Source of the DNA: JASHVB01 sp035508435
GTDB lineage: Bacteria; Pseudomonadota; Alphaproteobacteria; Acetobacterales; Acetobacteraceae
NCBI GenBank assembly: GCA_035508435.1
Contig: DATJNA010000084.1
Coordinates: 8,873 to 72,872, forward strand
DNA length: 64,000 bases
Reading direction: 5' to 3'
The notes below the pieces were generated by a model. The model ran no database searches. It saw only the letters and a program-made list of their open reading frames with translations, and was not told where the DNA came from. Made by a program: the position numbers and the translations under genes. Positions 34,907 through 44,047 of the stretch are shown here, one piece after another. Each line of letters opens with the position of its first letter. The first letter of the stretch is position 1.

Positions 34907-35909
34907 CCGCCATGACCAGCTTCACCAGCTCCGGCGAGATATGCGCGTCGGCGACGGCCTTGGCTTGCTCCTTCACCATCTTCGCGTGCACCGCGTCGAG
35001 CTCCGCCTGCGGCACATCGACGAAGGTGACGCCGTGCTTCACCAGTTCCTCGCGGCCGTGCTGCTGCGCCTTGGCGGTGTTGGCGCGCCAGGTGGGCAGG
35101 TTCTCCGCCCAGAGCTGCACCACGGTCTGCTGCAGCTTCGGGCCGAGCTTCGCCCAGAACTGCTGGTTGGCCATCGGCACGTAGAGCCCCATGCCCTGGT
35201 TGTCCTGCAGCGAATGCTTCATTCCGGAGTCGAACAGCTTGGAGCTGTTGGTACTTTCGTTGCTGCTGATCAGACCGTCGAACGTGCCCTGCGACATGGC
35301 CAGCGGCACGTCGGGCCATGCGGTGACGTTCGGAATGCCGCCGAAATAGCGGATGCGCCAGGAGTTCAGCACGCCGCCGGGACTGCGCAGCTTCATGCCT
35401 TTGAGGTCGTCCAGCGAGTTCAGCGGCCTGGCGGTCGAGAACCACTCGTTGAAGCCGAGGTCGAACCAGCCGCCGAGCACTGCCACATGCAGCTTCTGGC
35501 TGATCTCGGCGTTGACGAACCTGCCGCCGCTGCCGTCGGTGGCCTTGTGCACGACGTCGATCGGGCGGCCGTAGAACGCGGGAAGCTGCGAGAAATCGGC
35601 ATCCGCGACGAAGCCTGTGATGGTCCAGGTGCCGGGGCAGGCCATCTCCACCTGGCCCTGCACCAGCGCCTTCACCACCTGAAGGTCCGGGAACAATGAT
35701 CCGCTCTCGAACAGTTTGGTCTGGATCTGGCCGCCGGAGGCGGCTTCGATCCTGGCGAGGAAGTCGCGCCAGGCAACGTTGCGGGGGTGTGACGGTGCCG
35801 TATCGAGCGAGCATCGCAACTCGATCGGGCCGGCGGCCGCGGCGCGGCCGATGAAGGGTGCGGCAAGCGTGGCGGCGCCGAAGACGCGGCGCGTGATCAA
35901 GGTCGGCAT
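34893..35909 (-). CDS. dctP: TRAP transporter substrate-binding protein DctP
   Basis: The 338-residue periplasmic protein has a twin-arginine-type signal (TRRVFGAATLAAPFIGRAAAA) and a DctP fold: HPRNVAWRDFLARIEAASGG, VKALVQGQVEMACPG, LKGMKLRSPGGVLN and MSQGTFDGLISSNES. The ligand is likely an organic acid but is not determinable here. It is the first gene of the dctPQM operon, divergent from the drug exporter. Confidence 0.93.
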   Translation of the reverse strand: MPTLITRRVFGAATLAAPFIGRAAAAGPIELRCSLDTAPSHPRNVAWRDFLARIEAASGGQIQTKLFESGSLFPDLQVVKALVQGQVEMACPGTWTITGFVADADFSQLPAFYGRPIDVVHKATDGSGGRFVNAEISQKLHVAVLGGWFDLGFNEWFSTARPLNSLDDLKGMKLRSPGGVLNSWRIRYFGGIPNVTAWPDVPLAMSQGTFDGLISSNESTNSSKLFDSGMKHSLQDNQGMGLYVPMANQQFWAKLGPKLQQTVVQLWAENLPTWRANTAKAQQHGREELVKHGVTFVDVPQAELDAVHAKMVKEQAKAVADAHISPELVKLVMADVGA

Positions 35910-36173
35910 GGACGTTTCATTCCAGACGTTGCAGTTGGCGGCGAAGTCTCATGCCCTGCCCGCTTTTGCCGCGTCAAGTCGGCGTTGATCGCGCTGAACG
36001 CAGTTGCACGCGCATGGCGGGATGCATGCAGCACGCGATGCGGCGCGGGAACACGGCACGGCAGTCAGGTCCGCAGCCTTGTAGGCGACATTCGGGTGGC
36101 GGCGAATTGACCTGAATCAAGCAATGCGCCGGTGGAACCGGCTATTTTTCGCGCGAACCGCAGGCCTGCCCGA

Positions 36174-37151
36174 ATGAAGCGCATCCTCCCCTTGCTGATT
36201 GCCGCCGTTGTGTTGGCGGGCGGTGGCTGGTGGCTCGTGCAGTACCTGTCCGCCACCGCCGATCCCGGCACGCTGTACGGCAATGTCGATATCCGCCAGG
36301 TGGATCTTGCCTTCGAGGTGCCGGGCAAGGTCGTCGCCATGGCGAAACGCGAAGGCGACCGCGTGAGGCAGGGCGAAATCATCGCCGAGATCGATACCGC
36401 GAACTACCAGCACGCCGCCGACCTCGCCGCAGCGCGGCGCGACGCCGCCAAGGCGCAGCTCGACGAGCTGCTGGCCGGCACGCGGCCCGAGGATGTCGAC
36501 CAGGCGCGCGCCAATATGGCGGCAGCGCGAGCGTCGCTGGCGGATGCGCGGGCGGGCTTCCTGCGCCAGCAGGATCTCGCGGCGCGCAACGTCTCCTCGC
36601 AGCAACAGCTCGACGACGCGCGGATGGCACAGGATTCCGCGGTGGCGAAGCTGGCGCAGACGCAGGCCGCGCTGACCGAGGCGATCAACGGGCCGCGGCC
36701 GCAGGACATCGAGGCCGGGCGCGCCAATTTCCATGCGGCGGAAGCCGAGCTGGAACTGGCCCGCACGCAGCTCGCGCATACCAAGCTGGTCGCGCCGTGC
36801 GACGGCATCGTCATGACGCGCGTGATCGAGCCGGGCACCGTCGTGCTGCCGGGCGCCGCCGTCTACTCGGTGGCGATCCAGGATGAGGTGTGGGTCCGGG
36901 CGTTCGCCCCGGAGCCGCTGCTGCCCCGCCTGGCGCCGGGCACCGCGGTCACCGTCGCGATCGATGGCGGGCACCTCTATCGTGGCCGCATCGGCTACCT
37001 GTCGCCGCAGGCAGAGTTCACGCCCAAGACGGTGGAGACGCCGGAACTGCGCACGCAACTCGTCTACCGTCTGCGCGTCAGGGTGGAGAACCCGGACGCG
37101 GGCCTCCGCCAGGGCATGCCGGTGACGCTGCACCTCGCGGAGGCGAACTGA
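36174..37151 (+). CDS. membrane fusion protein of ABC exporter (HlyD/YbhG type)
   Basis: The 325-residue product has an N-terminal membrane anchor (ILPLLIAAVVLAGGGWW), a biotinyl-lipoyl-like segment (GNVDIRQVDLAFEVPGKVV; VAPCDGIVMTRVIEPGTVV) and a long alpha hairpin between (about 75-195). It bridges the inner-membrane pump to an outer-membrane channel. Its stop overlaps the next start (TGATG). Confidence 0.92.
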   Translation: MKRILPLLIAAVVLAGGGWWLVQYLSATADPGTLYGNVDIRQVDLAFEVPGKVVAMAKREGDRVRQGEIIAEIDTANYQHAADLAAARRDAAKAQLDELLAGTRPEDVDQARANMAAARASLADARAGFLRQQDLAARNVSSQQQLDDARMAQDSAVAKLAQTQAALTEAINGPRPQDIEAGRANFHAAEAELELARTQLAHTKLVAPCDGIVMTRVIEPGTVVLPGAAVYSVAIQDEVWVRAFAPEPLLPRLAPGTAVTVAIDGGHLYRGRIGYLSPQAEFTPKTVETPELRTQLVYRLRVRVENPDAGLRQGMPVTLHLAEAN

Positions 37152-39151
37152 TGGTGTCCGACGCAGCGGATCCGTCGTGTGCGACGGCAGCAATTCGGCC
37201 GAGTGTCAGCCTGGCCAACCTGCGGTACGTTTATCCGGGCGCGGTGGCACTGGACGGGGTCGACGCCGCCATCACGCCCGGCATGATCACCGGCCTGGTC
37301 GGACCGGACGGCGCTGGCAAGACCACGCTGCTGCGGCTGATCGCCGGCCTGCTGCGCCCGACCGCGGGCAGCGTGCACGTGTTCGGCCAGGACATGGCGA
37401 CCGCCGCGGCCGCGGTGCATCCGGCGATCGGCTACATGCCGCAGGGCTTTGGCCTCTATGAGGACCTGAGCGTCGCCGAGAACCTCGACCTCTTCGCCGA
37501 CCTGCATACCATGGCCGCGGACCTGCGTGCGGCGCGGATCGCACGGCTGCTCCGCTTCACCGGCCTCGCCCCGTTCACCGCGCGGCTGGCCGGCAAGCTG
37601 TCCGGCGGAATGAAGCAGAAGCTCGGCCTGGCCTGTGCCTTGCTGTCGCGCCCTCGCCTGCTGCTGTTGGACGAACCGTCGGTCGGCGTCGATCCGCTGT
37701 CGCGGCGGGAGCTGTGGTCGATCGTCAACGCCATGCTGGAGGAAGGCCGCGACGACGGCATGGCGGTGATCTGGGCCACCGCCTATCTCGACGAGGCCGC
37801 CCGCTGCGGCCGCGTGCTGTTGCTACATCAGGGGCATTTGCTCGCCGGGTCGCCGCCCGATGCGTTCCTGGCGCCGCTGCAAGGGCGTGTGTTCCGGCTG
37901 GAAGTGCCGCGCACCGGCCGCCGCGCCATGGCTCGGCGCGCCGCGCGGCACCCGGCGGTGCTGGACGCTCTGGTCGCGGGCGACACCCTGCGCGTGGTGC
38001 TGCGCGAGGGCGCTGCCGTGCCGTCACCGCAAGAGTTGGGTGGCTCGGCACTCGAGCCGTTGCCGCCAAGGTTCGAGGACGGGTTCATCGATCGGCTGGC
38101 AACCACCGCGCCGGCACGGCCGGTGGCAGGCGCCGGTGCGGCGCAGGCAGACACTCCTGTCATTGCGGCGCCCGCAAGCCCGCCTGTCATTGCGAGGCCC
38201 GCAGCCGATCCTGTCATCGCGGCGCCCGCAGCCTCACCCGTCATCGCGCAGCCCGCAGGCCCTCCTGTCATTGCGAGGCCCGCAGGGCCGCAGCAACCGC
38301 GACCGGACGACGCAGTTACGGCACGACCATCCGACCCGGCGCAACCATCCAACCGGACTGTGGTCGGCACCGCGGGCCCGGCAATGACCGGTGGACCAGC
38401 CATCGCGGTCCACGACCTGGTTCGCCGCTTCGGCAGCTTCGTCGCGGTCGACCACGTCACCTTCGCCGTCGCCCGCGGCGAAATCTTCGGCTTGCTCGGG
38501 CCGAACGGGGCGGGAAAATCCACCATCTTCCGCATGCTGTGCGGCCTGCTGCGGCCCTCGGGCGGCACAGCCTATGTCGCCGGACTGGACCTGCTGCGCG
38601 CCTCCGCCGCCGCCCGCGAGCGAGTCGGCTACATGGCCCAGCACTTCTCGCTCTATGCCGAACTGTCAGTGCGCGAGAACCTGCGCTTCTTTGCCCGCGT
38701 CTACGGCCTGAACCGCGCCGCGCAGGCCCGGGCGATCGACGCCGCGCTGCATCGTTTCGATCTGCGCGGCCACGCCGATACCGTGGCTCGCGACCTGCCG
38801 CTTGGCCTGAAACAGCGGCTGGCGCTCGCCGCTTCCCTGTTGCACGCGCCGGAAATCCTGTTCCTGGACGAACCGACCTCGGGCGTCGATCCGCTCACCC
38901 GCCGCGAGTTCTGGAACCGCATCGGCACGCTGGCCGATGACGGCGTCACCGTGCTGGTCACCAGCCATTTCATGGACGAGGCGGAATACTGCGACCGCCT
39001 CGCCATCGTCAGCCAGGGCCGGCTCGCCGCCGTCGACACTCCCGCCGAGCTGCGCGCCAGGGTACGGACAGCGTCACTCCCGGATCCGAGCCTGGAAGAC
39101 GCGTTCATCGCGCTGGTCGCGCAGGACAGCGCGCATCGCGAGGCCGCATGA
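37151..39151 (+). CDS. double ATP-binding subunit of ABC exporter (YbhF type) with repeat-built linker
   Basis: The 666-residue protein joins two ATPase cassettes. Cassette 1 has GPDGAGKTT (51-59), LSGGMKQKLGL and LLLLDEPSVGVD. Cassette 2 has GPNGAGKST (450-458), the degenerate signature LPLGLKQRLAL normal for this family, and LFLDEPTSGVD. Between them lies an unusual Pro/Ala linker whose residues 336-380 are five 9-residue repeats (PVIARPAxx). It powers efflux with the two permeases that follow; likely substrates are hydrophobic drugs or cationic compounds. ATGA overlaps tie it to the next gene. Confidence 0.93.
   Translation: MVSDAADPSCATAAIRPSVSLANLRYVYPGAVALDGVDAAITPGMITGLVGPDGAGKTTLLRLIAGLLRPTAGSVHVFGQDMATAAAAVHPAIGYMPQGFGLYEDLSVAENLDLFADLHTMAADLRAARIARLLRFTGLAPFTARLAGKLSGGMKQKLGLACALLSRPRLLLLDEPSVGVDPLSRRELWSIVNAMLEEGRDDGMAVIWATAYLDEAARCGRVLLLHQGHLLAGSPPDAFLAPLQGRVFRLEVPRTGRRAMARRAARHPAVLDALVAGDTLRVVLREGAAVPSPQELGGSALEPLPPRFEDGFIDRLATTAPARPVAGAGAAQADTPVIAAPASPPVIARPAADPVIAAPAASPVIAQPAGPPVIARPAGPQQPRPDDAVTARPSDPAQPSNRTVVGTAGPAMTGGPAIAVHDLVRRFGSFVAVDHVTFAVARGEIFGLLGPNGAGKSTIFRMLCGLLRPSGGTAYVAGLDLLRASAAARERVGYMAQHFSLYAELSVRENLRFFARVYGLNRAAQARAIDAALHRFDLRGHADTVARDLPLGLKQRLALAASLLHAPEILFLDEPTSGVDPLTRREFWNRIGTLADDGVTVLVTSHFMDEAEYCDRLAIVSQGRLAAVDTPAELRARVRTASLPDPSLEDAFIALVAQDSAHREAA
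38156..38290 (+). repeat. five 27-bp tandem units inside the exporter ATPase gene
   Basis: Exactly five 27-bp units starting cctgtcattgcg(agg)cccgca. Unit 5 (cctgtcattgcgaggcccgc...) matches the left end of the dispersed intergenic repeats at 22069 and 40310. The array begins on a codon boundary and adds 45 residues. Confidence 0.9.
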
Positions 39152-40275
39152 GCCCGAGCGTCATGCGCATGCGCGGCCTGATGCGCAAGGAGATGAAGCA
39201 CGTCGTGCGCGATCCCTCCGCGATTCTGATCGCGTTCCTGATGCCGCTGGTCTTGCTGCTGGTGCTCGGCTTCGGCATCTCCTTCGACGCCAACCACATG
39301 CCGGTCGCGCTGGTCGCCGATGCGCCGGAGCAAGAGGTGCGCGGCCTGATCCAGGCGATGGACGCGTCACCCTATTTGTCGGTGCAGCGCGCCGCGAGCG
39401 TGCACGAGGCCGAGATCGCGCTCGCCGCCGGCCGCGTGCGCGGCATCGTCGTGCTGCGGACCGATTTCATGCAGCACCTGACGCGCTCGGCCGCGTGGCC
39501 CGCGAGCGCGGCATTGGATTTGAACGCCACCGATCCCAATACCGCCCGCATCCTGGAAGGCTATGTCGATGGCGCGTTGCAGGTGTGGCTGTCCGGCGAG
39601 CAAACCGAGCATCGGTTGCGCACCGCGGGCGTCATCGATCTGCAGATCCGCGACTGGTTCAACCCGGAGCTTCGCTCGGCCGACGCGATCGTGCCGGGGG
39701 TGATCGCCATGGTCATGACCATGGCCGGCACGCTGCTGACCTCGGGCGGCGTATCGCGCGAATGGGAGCATGGCACCATGGAGTCCTTGCTCGCCTCGCC
39801 GGCGCATCTGGGGGAAATGATCCTGGCACGGCTGGGCTGCAATTTCGCCCTCGGCATCGGCAGCATGCTGGTGTCCCTGCTGTTGGCCACCCTCCTGTTC
39901 GGCGTGCCGTTCCGCGGCAGCCTGTTGCCGCTGGTGGTCGCGGTGTCCTTCTTCCTGGTGTTCGCGCTGGGCTGGGGATTGTTCATCTCGACCCTGTCAC
40001 GCAACCAGTTCGTCGCCTCGCAGATGTCGTTCCTCACCACCATGATGCCGGCGTTCATGCTGTCCGGCATGGTGTTCGACATTGCCGCGATGCCGCACTG
40101 GCTGCAGGTCGTCACATATTTCGTGCCGGCGCGATATCTGGTGTCGATCCTGCAGACCGTGCTGCTGGCCGGCGATGTCTGGCCGGTGATCCTGCCCAAC
40201 ATGGCGGCGCTCGCCGCCGCGGCGACGCTGGCCGTGGCCGGCACGATGCTGGTGACGCGACGGAGGCTGGATTGA
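39148..40275 (+). CDS. ABC exporter permease 1 (YbhS/ABC-2 type)
   Basis: The 375-residue ABC-2 permease has an N-terminal helix (AILIAFLMPLVLLLVLGFGISF), a large periplasmic domain (about 45-170) and five C-terminal helices. Family marks are SREWEHGTMESLLASP and MLSGMVFDIAAMP. The start overlaps the ATPase stop. Confidence 0.93.
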   Translation: MSPSVMRMRGLMRKEMKHVVRDPSAILIAFLMPLVLLLVLGFGISFDANHMPVALVADAPEQEVRGLIQAMDASPYLSVQRAASVHEAEIALAAGRVRGIVVLRTDFMQHLTRSAAWPASAALDLNATDPNTARILEGYVDGALQVWLSGEQTEHRLRTAGVIDLQIRDWFNPELRSADAIVPGVIAMVMTMAGTLLTSGGVSREWEHGTMESLLASPAHLGEMILARLGCNFALGIGSMLVSLLLATLLFGVPFRGSLLPLVVAVSFFLVFALGWGLFISTLSRNQFVASQMSFLTTMMPAFMLSGMVFDIAAMPHWLQVVTYFVPARYLVSILQTVLLAGDVWPVILPNMAALAAAATLAVAGTMLVTRRRLD

Positions 40276-40309
40276 CCGCGACCGATGTCATGGCGGCGCC
40301 ATACAAACC

Positions 40310-40411
40310 TGTCATTGCGAGCAACGTAGCGACGCAGCAGCCTCGGTGGTGCGCGCCCACGGTGCCACGGCATGACCGGGATTGCTTCGCCGCGGCGCTC
40401 TTCGCAATGAC
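40310..40411. repeat. dispersed palindromic repeat (TGTCATTGCG family), copy D
   Basis: tgtcattgcgagcaacgtag at the left and gcgctcttcgcaatgaca at the right are inverted. The copy sits between the two permease genes, inside an otherwise tight operon. Confidence 0.8.
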
Positions 40412-40453
40412 ACGTGTTGCGCCGGTCCGTGCCGTCGCCGTCGAGGACCTCTG

Positions 40454-41551
40454 ATGCTGCGCCGCATCCTCGCATTGGTGATGAAAGAACTGGCGGCGCT
40501 GTGGAAGGATTCGAAGACCCGGCGCGTCATCCTGATCCCGCCCGTCGTGCAGGTGCTGTTGTTCGCCTACGCCGCCAACTACGACGTCACCGACGTCGCG
40601 CTCGGCATCTGGAACGAGGACGCCGGGGCGCAGTCCGCGGAGCTGGCGCGCCGCTTCGCCGCGTCGCCCGCCTTCCACGTTGTCGCCGCACCGCAATCGC
40701 CGGCCCAGGCACGGCAGGCACTCGACGACAAGCGGGTCGCGGCCGTGCTGCACCTGCCGCAGACCTTCTCCGCCGACGTGCTGGCCGGCCGCACCGCCCA
40801 GGCCGAGTTGCTGGTCGATGCCCGCCGCTCCAACACCGCGCTGATGCTGCAAGACTACGCCGCCAACATCGTCGCCGAGTACAACACCGACCTGCATCCC
40901 ACCCATACGCCCCTGGTGCTGCTGACGCGTGACTGGTTCAATTCGACGCTGGAAAGCAAGTGGTTCATCCTGCCGGGCCTGGTCTGCGTGCTGTCGCTGA
41001 TCATGTCGCTGCTGATCAGCGCACTGGCCCTGGCAAGGGAGCGCGAACTCGGTACGCTGGAACAATTGCTGGTCACCCCGCTGCGCCCGCTGGAGATCCT
41101 GGCGGGAAAGGCGTTGCCCGGCATTATCGTCGGCATGCTGGACGCCAACATCGTCATCATCGCGGCATTGCTCTGGTTCCGCGTGCCGCTCCGCGGCGAC
41201 TTCCTGCTGCTGGAAGCGGTGCTGGTATTGTTCACGCTGACCGGCACCGCCATCGGCCTTGCCATCTCCAGTATCGCGCGCACACAGCAACAGGGGATGC
41301 TGGGCGTGTTCGTGATCGCCTCGCCGATGATCGTGCTGTCCGGCTACGCCGCGCCGGTGGAGAACATGCCGCCGGCCGTCGAGTTCATCAGCCGCGCCGA
41401 TCCCGTGCGCTACATGCTGGTGGCGGCGCGCGGCTTGTTCCTGCAGGACATGCCGCTGTCGGTGGTGCTGCAACAGGCCTGGCCGATGGCGATCATCGCG
41501 GCCGTGATGCTGGCGGTGGCGGGCGTGATGGTGCGGCGCGCGGTGGCATGA
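40454..41551 (+). CDS. ABC exporter permease 2 (YbhR/ABC-2 type)
   Basis: The 365-residue permease parallels the preceding one: RRVILIPPVVQVLLFAYAANYD, periplasmic domain, ARERELGTLEQLLVTPLRPLE and SGYAAPVENMPP. The two permeases probably form a heterodimer under the double ATPase. The ATG at 40454 follows GAGGAC; it is separated from permease 1 by a dispersed repeat. Confidence 0.93.
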   Translation: MLRRILALVMKELAALWKDSKTRRVILIPPVVQVLLFAYAANYDVTDVALGIWNEDAGAQSAELARRFAASPAFHVVAAPQSPAQARQALDDKRVAAVLHLPQTFSADVLAGRTAQAELLVDARRSNTALMLQDYAANIVAEYNTDLHPTHTPLVLLTRDWFNSTLESKWFILPGLVCVLSLIMSLLISALALARERELGTLEQLLVTPLRPLEILAGKALPGIIVGMLDANIVIIAALLWFRVPLRGDFLLLEAVLVLFTLTGTAIGLAISSIARTQQQGMLGVFVIASPMIVLSGYAAPVENMPPAVEFISRADPVRYMLVAARGLFLQDMPLSVVLQQAWPMAIIAAVMLAVAGVMVRRAVA

Positions 41552-41582
41552 CGACCGTGGGTCGGTTTGACGATCGCGTTGG

Positions 41583-42080
41583 TCACGCATCAACCCAGCG
41601 GATGGGCCCCAGAAAGTCCTTTTTCCCGATATCGACGCCGTTATGACGGAGGATGGCGTATGCCGTCGTCAGGTGAAAATAGATGTTCGGAAGCGATATC
41701 TGCAGCAGGTAATCGTCGCCGCCGATAATCTTGCCTCCCCAGGAGACCTTGCGATCGGCCGCGCCATTGTATTGCGCTTCGCTCACGCTCTCCGCGAAGG
41801 CGACGGTCTTGCGGATACGAGCATGCAGCTCGTCGACCGTGTTTTCGGTATCCGCGTGCCGTGGCGGCGTCTGCCCTGAAAGCCAGGCGGCGGCACCTTT
41901 GACATAGTCGCATGCGCTTTGAACCTGATAGACGAAATCCTGCATGTCGGGCGCAAGGCGGCTGGTCATCAGGACGCCGACATCGAACCGTTTGGCGGCA
42001 GCATGGTGCTCTGCCTGGTCAAGCCAGGACTCGATCTGCTTCAAGCCCTGAGCGCATTGTAAAACTATGGAATAATACAT
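41583..42080 (-). CDS. DUF1993 family protein
   Basis: The 165-residue product is a helical protein of the DUF1993 family (DinB-like fold): SIVLQCAQGLKQIESWLDQAE, LMTSRLAPDMQDFVYQVQSA, and PNIYFHLTTAYAILRHNGVD near the end. Function is unknown. AGAGGTGA precedes the ATG at 42080. Confidence 0.85.
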   Translation of the reverse strand: MYYSIVLQCAQGLKQIESWLDQAEHHAAAKRFDVGVLMTSRLAPDMQDFVYQVQSACDYVKGAAAWLSGQTPPRHADTENTVDELHARIRKTVAFAESVSEAQYNGAADRKVSWGGKIIGGDDYLLQISLPNIYFHLTTAYAILRHNGVDIGKKDFLGPIRWVDA

Positions 42081-42121
42081 GGCGTCACCTCTGGGTGAGT
42101 TGGGTTCCGGCGCACGACCGG

Positions 42122-43039
42122 TTATGCCGATGCAACCACAAAGCCGGCGCGGGGAAAATGCAACCAAACGTCGCCGATCTCACCAGCACTGCGTCGGATC
42201 ACGATCTCATGGACGTCCGAGGCGACCAATTCACCGACCACCGGGTCGCGGCCGGTATCGTCCGGCGTGACGGTAACGGTCTGGCCAGGTTTCCGCCCTG
42301 CGGGATCCCGCGGATCGACGGTCGCGCTGGCGATCGATGTGGCATCCCTTGCGACATCAAGCGCTTGTTGCGCGCTCATTTGGCTCCGGCTGCCATGGCC
42401 GATAGCAGCGATGCGCTCAGCCCAGGCCAGCAGCCTCGGAAACCCGTCGAGCGGGGGCGCCGCCGATCCGAAATTCTGTCGCAGGAACCAAACCGGATGC
42501 CAGGCGGCGAGATCGGCCACGCCAGCTTCGGGGCCTTGCAAGAATGAGCGCCCGTCAGCCAGCATCTGATCCAGCCAATCGAAATGTGCGCGCAACTGGT
42601 CAAGCAGGTGGGGCACCGCCGCCATCATCGCGACGGGATCGATATTCCGGCCGGAGAACCGGGCCCGGTCTTCGAGAAACCCCGCAGGCAACACTTCGGG
42701 TCTCTTCGCGAACAAGATGCCGGCAACCGGGCTGAAGGTCGTCTTCTCCGCCCACCAGGCAAGCGCGTCGGCAGCGCCGTGGCCGGCGGGATAAAAGCTC
42801 GGCGTGGGATACCGGCGCTCGAGTTCGCGCATGATCAACTGGCTGTCGCAATAGATGTCCGCGCCAATCTGCAGCACAGGCGCCTTGCGATAGCCTCCCG
42901 TCAGCGCCGTCAAATCAGGTTTCGGCATGATGACGGGCATCTCGACCGATGCCCAGGCAAGGCCCTTGAGGCCAAGCCCGGTCCGAACTTTCTCGGAAAA
43001 GGGGGAAACGTCATAGTGGTGCAGGATGATCTCGGTCAT
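42122..43039 (-). CDS. glutathione S-transferase family protein with C-terminal extension
   Basis: The 305-residue product starts with a GST thioredoxin domain (ILHHYDVSPFSEKVRTGLGL; RKAPVLQIGADIYCDSQLIM). A helical C-terminal domain follows to about 235, then an extra 70-residue beta-rich tail (VTVTPDDTGRDPVVGELVAS). Its ATG overlaps the stop of the hydrolase gene upstream (ATGA). Substrate unknown. Confidence 0.87.
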   Translation of the reverse strand: MTEIILHHYDVSPFSEKVRTGLGLKGLAWASVEMPVIMPKPDLTALTGGYRKAPVLQIGADIYCDSQLIMRELERRYPTPSFYPAGHGAADALAWWAEKTTFSPVAGILFAKRPEVLPAGFLEDRARFSGRNIDPVAMMAAVPHLLDQLRAHFDWLDQMLADGRSFLQGPEAGVADLAAWHPVWFLRQNFGSAAPPLDGFPRLLAWAERIAAIGHGSRSQMSAQQALDVARDATSIASATVDPRDPAGRKPGQTVTVTPDDTGRDPVVGELVASDVHEIVIRRSAGEIGDVWLHFPRAGFVVASA

Positions 43040-43821
43040 GGGAGGAATCCTTTCAGGAACTCGGACACGGCCCGCGCCACGGCTGCCGATTGCTCTAACA
43101 GCAGAAAGTGCCCGGCATCAGGTAGATCGATGACCCGCACCCGCTCGCCCAATTGCTCGCGCAGCGCATGCCCATTCCCCGGCGGCGCCGCTGCATCATC
43201 GAGCCCCTGGATCACCAGAAGGGGCGCAGTGCCGGCGCTCCACCAATCTTCGAGCGGCACGTTCCGGCTGGTCGCGAGATGCGCGACAAAGACCGCGGGC
43301 CAGCATTCGACATGCGCGAGTATGTTCGGATCGGACGCCGGCGAGAGCCAGCGCGCGCCCAGCACGGTGACGCAATCGCTGCCATTCATCCTGGCCTGTG
43401 TCGCATTGCGAAAGTGCGTGCCGATTGGCCCCGTCGGGGGCGCGATCAGGCCACCCGCCGCGAGCAGCGTCACGCTGCAAACCAGCGGCGGCTGATCGAC
43501 GGCCAGACAGCGGGCGATCCGATTGCCGAAAGCATGTCCGACCAGGTGCGCCGGACCACAGCCGATCGCCTCGATGACGCCGGCGACGTCACCGGCCAGA
43601 TCGTGCAAGGTCGCACCGTCGAGAGGACCGCGACTGCCGCAGACGCCACGCATATTGATTGCGATGGTCTGGAACCCTGCGGCAACCAGCACGCTCGCCA
43701 GATGATCGAAATAGCCGGTGCTGCAGCCCGCATTCGCGAGCAATACGACCGGCGCGCCCGAACCTCGAAGCGAGCATTCCAATGTCGCGTCACCGGCTTC
43801 GATGATTCGGTGCTGCTGCAA
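43036..43821 (-). CDS. alpha/beta hydrolase
   Basis: The protein is an alpha/beta-hydrolase of about 261 residues: GSGAPVVLLANAGCSTGYFD, the nucleophile region HLVGHAFGNRIARC, and the acid and base in VIQGLDDAAAPPG and LPDAGHFLLLEQ. The nucleophile elbow reads GHAFG, with Ala where Ser is usual, so hydrolytic activity is doubtful. Start: GGAGG at 43827-43831 lies five bases before a TTG at 43821; an ATG at 43941 is the alternative with poor ribosome site. Confidence 0.78.
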   Translation of the reverse strand: MQQHRIIEAGDATLECSLRGSGAPVVLLANAGCSTGYFDHLASVLVAAGFQTIAINMRGVCGSRGPLDGATLHDLAGDVAGVIEAIGCGPAHLVGHAFGNRIARCLAVDQPPLVCSVTLLAAGGLIAPPTGPIGTHFRNATQARMNGSDCVTVLGARWLSPASDPNILAHVECWPAVFVAHLATSRNVPLEDWWSAGTAPLLVIQGLDDAAAPPGNGHALREQLGERVRVIDLPDAGHFLLLEQSAAVARAVSEFLKGFLP

Positions 43822-44047
43822 TCCAACCTCCGTGTTTGCCTGCCTACGGGCGCGTCCACGTGCATCGCACGGGTCGTGACCCGCGCGATCGCTGCCGTTC
43901 GTGGCCAGGCCGGCTAAGCAAGGGCGACCAACGCCCTGCATGCCTGCCGTCCGATGTAATGGAAGGTGGCCGTTATCGCTGGCCGAAACCGGACTCCACC
44001 GCCAAAAGGCATTAGGACCGGGCGTTAGGCTGAGTATTATCGTGTCC

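Noticed and set aside
38156..38290. A frameshift or two separate ATPase genes split at the linker.
   Set aside because: The frame is continuous, the array starts on a codon boundary and YbhF-type double ATPases are normally one polypeptide.
37610..38870. Degenerate signature LPLG in the second ATPase as evidence of inactivation.
   Set aside because: This form is usual in the second cassette of YbhF-type exporters.
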